A stretch of 64,000 bases of DNA, taken from assembly GCF_001027105.1 (NCBI RefSeq), contig NZ_CP011526.1, forward strand, positions 2,604,001 to 2,668,000, in the 5' to 3' direction. The stretch comes from Staphylococcus aureus. GTDB lineage: Bacteria > Bacillota > Bacilli > Staphylococcales > Staphylococcaceae. Of the stretch, positions 60,015-64,000 are shown in pieces. A program made the translations under genes and the position numbers. How positions within the stretch are numbered: position 1 is the first letter of the stretch; each line of letters opens with the position of its first letter. The notes under the pieces are model-generated. The model was not told where the DNA came from, did no database searches, and saw only the letters and a program-made list of their open reading frames with translations.

Positions 60015-61250
60015 TTAAATGTCCTCTCTGAATAATGGTTGACTCATACATCTAGGGCCCCCACGTCCACGTACCAACTCGCTACCAGATATTTCAATGA
60101 CTTTAATGCCTTTTTGTCTCAATAAATCATTCGATACATAGTTTCTATCGTAAGTCACTACAACGCCTGGTCTTATACATAATGTATTTGAGCCATCATT
60201 CCATTGCTCTCTAGCACCATCAATGACATCACCATTTCCTGTTGGAATGAATTGGATATCATCTATACCTAGTACGTCTTCTAAAGTATCTTTTAAATGA
60301 CTAGATTGTTTGATGGCAATATCTTTATTTACGTCATCATATTCAATAATAAATATATTCATATTGCCTTCTGCCTTTAAAATGGCTGAATGCATTGTAA
60401 ATTTGTCATAATCTATCATTGTAAATACTGTATCTAAGTGCATAAAAGTTCGACTAGTTGGAATTTCAATTGCTACTACTTTTTTAAACGTCGCCTGCGG
60501 ATTTTCAAAAATACGTCGCGCTAACTTTTCAATAGCTTGTGCAGATGTACGTTCTGAAACGCCTATAGCCAAGACATCTTTAGATAAAACAAGTTCATCG
60601 CCGCCTTCAATATTGAATGGGCAATCTCGATCTAACCAGATTGGAATATTCGCATCTTTAAATCTAGGATGATGCTTTACAATATATTGAATAAATATTG
60701 ATTCTCGTCGTCGTGCTCTCCAGAACATCCGATTGATTGTTATACCGTGTCCTATTGAGGCTTGTGGATCTCTAGTAAAATAAAGGTTTGGCATTGGATC
60801 TAAATAGAATGGATACTTATCATCCATATACTCTACTAGATGTGTACATTTCGGATTAATTTCTTCCTTACGTACCCCTGACATTATTTTATCTACAAGT
60901 TCTTGATTAGAAAGTGTCGCAAATAATGCCTTAATTTCTTCTTCATGACCTAATATTGTTTTTTTAGACTCTGCTAATACATCATCAATAAATTCACTTC
61001 TTACTTGAGGATTTTCAATACTTTCAGCTGCTAACTTCTCAAGGTAAAGTACTTCAACACCCTCTTCTCTTAGCACCTGCGCAAAATGGTCATGCTCTTT
61101 TTGAGCTACTTCTAAATATGGAATATCATCAAATAGTAATCCATCTAAATAATCAGGTACTAAATTTTCTAATTCTTTTCCAGGACGCTTAAGTAACACA
61201 GTTTTTAAAGCTCCAATTTCGCTATTTACTTTAATTGGACCATCTGTCAT
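60015..61250 (-). CDS. arcA: Arginine deiminase
   Basis: 411 aa. Hydrolyses arginine to citrulline and ammonia. Catalytic Cys in [13 protein letters not shown] (C401), with the Asp/His set in [11 protein letters not shown] and the N-terminal [12 protein letters not shown]. First gene of arcABDCR. RBS AAAAGGAGG before ATG at 61250. Ammonia protects against acid; the pathway yields ATP anaerobically. Confidence 0.97.
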   Translation of the reverse strand: MTDGPIKVNSEIGALKTVLLKRPGKELENLVPDYLDGLLFDDIPYLEVAQKEHDHFAQVLREEGVEVLYLEKLAAESIENPQVRSEFIDDVLAESKKTILGHEEEIKALFATLSNQELVDKIMSGVRKEEINPKCTHLVEYMDDKYPFYLDPMPNLYFTRDPQASIGHGITINRMFWRARRRESIFIQYIVKHHPRFKDANIPIWLDRDCPFNIEGGDELVLSKDVLAIGVSERTSAQAIEKLARRIFENPQATFKKVVAIEIPTSRTFMHLDTVFTMIDYDKFTMHSAILKAEGNMNIFIIEYDDVNKDIAIKQSSHLKDTLEDVLGIDDIQFIPTGNGDVIDGAREQWNDGSNTLCIRPGVVVTYDRNYVSNDLLRQKGIKVIEISGSELVRGRGGPRCMSQPLFREDI

Positions 61251-61298
61251 GTCTATTTCCTCCTTTTATCTTTGAATTCATTTAGAGTATAGACAATC

Positions 61299-61312
61299 TT
61301 CAAACGCTTACA
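61299..61312 (-). promoter_or_regulatory. Candidate CcpA cre site in the arcA promoter
   Basis: On the minus strand TGTAAGCGTTTGAA matches cre consensus TGWAARCGYTWNCW at 13 of 14. It spans the -35 area adjacent to the ArcR box, giving glucose repression of the arc operon. Confidence 0.7.
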
Positions 61313-61328
61313 TGTGATTATATTCACA
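61313..61328. promoter_or_regulatory. ArcR (Crp/Fnr-type) binding site
   Basis: Perfect TGTGATTATATTCACA palindrome. Its centre lies about 41.5 bp upstream of a start site predicted 7 bp after the TATACT -10, the class II activator position. Confidence 0.8.
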
Positions 61329-61454
61329 TAAAGAAAGTCGAAAATTTCATATCTTTTTGTTATACAATACATAATAATGGATTTTTATACATAAATAAAG
61401 GTATTTTGGGTCAAAATATACATTTTTTATTCAAAAATACCCATAAAAACATGT

Positions 61455-61474
61455 TGTATAAAGTTTTTTATACA
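61455..61474. promoter_or_regulatory. Candidate ARG box
   Basis: TGTATAAAGTTTTTTATACA, perfect 8-bp arms, AT spacer. Spacing and AT content resemble ArgR operators; it lies between argR and arcA about 200 bp upstream of arcA. Confidence 0.45.
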
Positions 61475-61514
61475 GTCAATTGAATGACTATGAATTCTTT
61501 CTTTCCATAAAAAA

Positions 61515-61558
61515 ACGCGTACACAAGTTAATATTTGGTAACTAACTTGAGTACACGT
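61515..61558 (-). terminator. Intrinsic terminator of argR-type gene
   Basis: ACGCGTACACAAGTTA and TAACTTGAGTACACGT pair at most positions; GTTTTTTTA follows on the minus strand. Confidence 0.85.
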
Positions 61559-61596
61559 GATACGAAACAAATTTTTATTATTCATTTGATACATGT

Positions 61597-62046
61597 CTAT
61601 TTAAATAATTTTGCATATACGTATTCTGCCATATCATTTGAGGCAGTTAAGATTAATGTAGTGTCATTTCCACTCACCGTACCTAATATCTCTTCTATAT
61701 TTAGCTGATCGATAAAATAGTTTATGCCTTGGGCGAAACCAGGTGAGGTTTTGACGATAATGTATGAACCATTGATGATTGAACTTAGAACTTCATGTTC
61801 ACAATAGTGTCTAAACTTTTCTCTCATCTCTTGTTCTGTTTGATTATTAATAGCTTTATAAATCCATGTCTCACAATCGATAGGGACACGATATATATTT
61901 AGTTCCTTCAAGTCTTTAGCAATTGTTGTTGCACTATATCTTACACCAAAATATTCTTCAATATATGAAATGATTTGTTCTTTTTTATAAATCTTATGCT
62001 TTTTAACTATTGTAGAAACAATTTCTAATCGTTTACTTTTCTTCAT
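61597..62046 (-). CDS. argR: ArgR-family arginine repressor/activator
   Basis: 149 aa. N-terminal winged helix (ISYIEEYFGVRYSATTIAKDL) and C-terminal arginine-binding, hexamerisation domain with LGTVSGNDTTLI. S. aureus has more than one ArgR; this copy is next to the arc operon (often called argR2) and likely tunes arc in response to arginine. ATG at 62046 follows AAAGGAG. The longer frame adds 17 non-homologous residues. Confidence 0.92.
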   Translation of the reverse strand: MKKSKRLEIVSTIVKKHKIYKKEQIISYIEEYFGVRYSATTIAKDLKELNIYRVPIDCETWIYKAINNQTEQEMREKFRHYCEHEVLSSIINGSYIIVKTSPGFAQGINYFIDQLNIEEILGTVSGNDTTLILTASNDMAEYVYAKLFK

Positions 62047-62412
62047 ATTGTAAACTCCTTTGGTAGTTACGTTTCTTGTATTAAAAAATAAATTCATGCA
62101 TGTTTCATTTATAATTTAACACTTTGTTTTGCAAAAGATAATAAAAATACATGTAAATTTTTTGTGACAACTTTTAAAATGAATTTTGTATTCTAAGTCA
62201 GCATTTAATTATCACATATCTACTACTTGTAATGATTTTAGACTGCCGAGTAGTCTTTCGGCAGACAACCCTCACACCCCTCTCATCTAATTACAAAGAG
62301 AGGGTATACCTACAAAGTCAATTATCAATGTAGGTATACCCCATATATAAGCTGTATTTAAAATTTAATTATTTATAAGTGTTTAACATTACTTCTTCTT
62401 GTTTATATATTT
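62047..62412. other. Intergenic region argR / aur
   Basis: 366 bp holding the argR promoter and two inverted repeats: CTGCCGA/TCGGCAG (62243-62264) and a 13-bp pair GGGTATACCTACA/TGTAGGTATACCC (62302-62341). The second probably ends the aur transcript. Confidence 0.6.
62302..62341 (-). terminator. Candidate terminator of aur
   Basis: Perfect 13-bp arms GGGTATACCTACA and TGTAGGTATACCC, 14-nt loop, followed by TCTCTTT on the minus strand. The T-tract is modest. Confidence 0.6.
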
Positions 62413-63942
62413 TTACTCCACGCCTACTTCATTCCATGCTTCATACACCTGTTCAGCTGTTTGCTCGTCATATAAATCTTTAGCCGCTTGGTATAATGCA
62501 TCTTTACAATCTTTGAAGTTTGAATTACTTGTTAAGTATTCCGTTAATGCTCGGTAGTAAATTTGTTCTGATTTAGATTTCCCTATTGCTTGAATCACGT
62601 TATAAGCTGCTTTATTTGGAATTCCAGAATTCGTATGTACGCCACCATTATCTTTTTCAGTGAATACATAGTCTTTCATATGAGCTGGTTGACCAAATTG
62701 TTCTGGGTTTGACATGCTGCGTAAAGCGTCTCCCTCTTTTCCAGGTGTGTAGACATCTTCACCCATTAAGAAATCCTCGTCATCTACAAAGTATCCAAAA
62801 ACATCTGAAAAGCTTTCATTTAGAGCGCCTGACTGGTCCTTATATTCTAAGTTCGCTGTCTCTTGTGTCACACCGTGTGTTAATTCGTGTGCTACTACGT
62901 CATTTGCACCCGATAAACTTGTGAATGTGCGACCATCACCATCACCATAGATCATTTTGTCACCGATCCATGCGGCATTATTTCTGTTATCTTGACCACC
63001 GTAGTTATTAACATGCGTTAATGAAACAATTGGACTACCTTGGTTGTCATATGATTCACGACCAAATGTGTCTTTGTAATAATCATATGTTTGTTTAGCG
63101 TAATAATTTGCATCTACGCCAGCACGTTGCTCATCTTTTACGAAGTTTTCATCTTCATTAGTAATCAATGTTGCTTGACCTGTTTGATCATTAAAGCTAA
63201 ATGCTGATAATTTACCTTGATGCGTTAAATCTTCTAGGCTAAATCCACCGTCAATACTATTGATATTGATATCTTTTGTATCGCCAAGTACACCTTTTCC
63301 TTTACCAGTTTCTGCAGCTTCTTTAACTAAGTTCATTTTTTCTAAAATTTCGCCAGTTTGAGCATCAATTTTAACTTTCCAATGTGAAATTTCTGGTGTC
63401 ACTGTAATTAACTCAACATTATAAACGTATTTATTACTGTCACCATCGATTTCAACTTTGTTTTCTTTAATGACTTTATCTTTAAGATTTTTCGCTTTAT
63501 TCTTATCAATCTTAACTGCTTTAAATGCTTTGTCGGCTGCGTCATCTTTACTTAATGTCACTTTATTCGTTGGCTTTACTTTCTTCGCATCAGTATCCCC
63601 ATTGATTAAAACGACTTTTCCTGATTTGTCTGCGTGTACTTTCACTTCTTTGTCAGGTGCATGAACACCATCAACACTCGGTTGCAATGTATAATGCGTA
63701 AATCCTTTTTTATCAGTTTTTACATCAGTAACAGCGTAATCTTGATAAATATTTTTTACATTTTCGGATTTAGGCAATTCTTTTAATGCTTTGACCGCAT
63801 CACTCTTTTGAGTCACCTCAAATTTAATATCAGAATTAGCTGGTTTATTTTTTGAATCAATCGCTAATGCTGCTGGTGATAAAGTGCTCAACAAGGTTAA
63901 TGCTGCCATACTTGTAAATGCATATCTTGAAAATTTCCTCAC
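62413..63942 (-). CDS. aur: Aureolysin (zinc metalloprotease, M4 thermolysin family)
   Basis: 509 aa preproenzyme, complete. Signal peptide (residues 1-27, cleavage near ALA), an FTP/PepSY propeptide to about residue 208, then the mature protease starting near AAETGKG. Zinc motif HELTH in VVAHELTHGVTQ with the downstream Glu in ALNESFSDVFGYF; GVHTNSGIPN holds the other catalytic His region. Secreted; activates SspA and cleaves host complement and adhesins including ClfB. RBS AGGAGG before ATG at 63942. Confidence 0.97.
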   Translation of the reverse strand: MRKFSRYAFTSMAALTLLSTLSPAALAIDSKNKPANSDIKFEVTQKSDAVKALKELPKSENVKNIYQDYAVTDVKTDKKGFTHYTLQPSVDGVHAPDKEVKVHADKSGKVVLINGDTDAKKVKPTNKVTLSKDDAADKAFKAVKIDKNKAKNLKDKVIKENKVEIDGDSNKYVYNVELITVTPEISHWKVKIDAQTGEILEKMNLVKEAAETGKGKGVLGDTKDININSIDGGFSLEDLTHQGKLSAFSFNDQTGQATLITNEDENFVKDEQRAGVDANYYAKQTYDYYKDTFGRESYDNQGSPIVSLTHVNNYGGQDNRNNAAWIGDKMIYGDGDGRTFTSLSGANDVVAHELTHGVTQETANLEYKDQSGALNESFSDVFGYFVDDEDFLMGEDVYTPGKEGDALRSMSNPEQFGQPAHMKDYVFTEKDNGGVHTNSGIPNKAAYNVIQAIGKSKSEQIYYRALTEYLTSNSNFKDCKDALYQAAKDLYDEQTAEQVYEAWNEVGVE

Positions 63943-64000
63943 ATTTCATTCCTCCTGAAATCTTAAAAACAGCTTATAAATAAAATATTAATTTAATTTT
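63943..64000. other. 5' edge of aur, right window end
   Basis: 58 bp of aur leader with RBS; nothing further visible before the window ends. Confidence 0.6.

Larger units (their letters stand above)
61251..61596. other. arcA promoter region
   Basis: 346 bp containing the -10 (TATACT, minus strand 61291-61286), ArcR box, cre site, an ARG-box-like palindrome and the argR terminator; described in separate entries. Confidence 0.7.

Noticed and set aside
62242..62341. Possible mobile-element ends or CRISPR-like repeats near aur
   Set aside because: Only two unrelated single inverted repeats, no transposase, no target-site duplications and no spacer pattern.

Overview
The window is chromosomal DNA from Staphylococcus aureus. 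The genome is AT-rich, ribosome-binding sites are strong (AAAGGAG, GGAGG), and the gene content and order match the aur - arcRCDBA - clfB - phoB - braRS/braDE side of the S. aureus chromosome. The ClfB adhesin (877 aa), aureolysin, the class I aldolase and the YSIRR/LPETG surface signals fit that species. There are no rRNA or tRNA genes, no CRISPR array, no prophage and no recognisable insertion sequence.

Region by region. 87-3587: a minus-strand three-gene operon (CzcO-like flavoprotein, FeoB-like permease lacking a G domain, CobW-family GTPase) behind a perfect Zur-type palindrome, so probably a zinc-starvation operon. 3849-4794: three tightly packed small genes resembling type VII secretion (LXG partner-type) proteins, with no toxin gene. 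5136-11908: fructosamine-kinase-like protein, pyrD, a small membrane protein, QueH, a VOC protein, and a TetR regulator divergent from a CocE-type hydrolase. 12037-15017: panBCD and a divergent ketopantoate-reductase-like gene. 15103-23973: overflow and central metabolism (acetolactate decarboxylase, L-lactate dehydrogenase 2, amino-acid permease, class III aminotransferase, class I aldolase, Mqo2/lactate:quinone oxidoreductase). 24269-27386: a carboxylic acyl-CoA synthetase and small proteins. 27664-34700: the choline to glycine betaine system (betA, betB, gbsR/cudC, cudT) with a shared operator-like motif. 35219-37602: anaerobic ribonucleotide reductase nrdDG. 37849-43152: CitMHS transporter, cysG/cysJ-like genes without cysI, and an unusual one-cysteine glutathione peroxidase. 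44576-49225: the BraDE/BraRS bacitracin-nisin detoxification module. 49423-52591: phoB, a 34-aa protein, a MarR regulator and the esterase FphF. 52707-55340: clfB with its large SD repeat. 55690-62046: the arginine deiminase operon arcABDCR plus an ArgR-type regulator, with an ArcR(Crp/Fnr) box and a cre site in the arcA promoter. 62413-63942: aureolysin, complete.

Functional themes are anaerobic and microaerobic energy (arc, nrdDG, ldh2, alsD, lqo), osmoprotection (bet/cud), cofactor synthesis (pan, queuosine, sirohaem), metal starvation (Zur operon) and host interaction or antimicrobial defence (bra, clfB, aur). Gene identities come from reading the supplied translations and recalling family motifs; no database search was run. 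The most unusual items are the Zur-box operon that pairs a G-domain-less FeoB-like permease with a separate GTPase, the orphan T7SS-like cassette, the one-cysteine GPx, and several operator-like palindromes that predict specific regulatory circuits.
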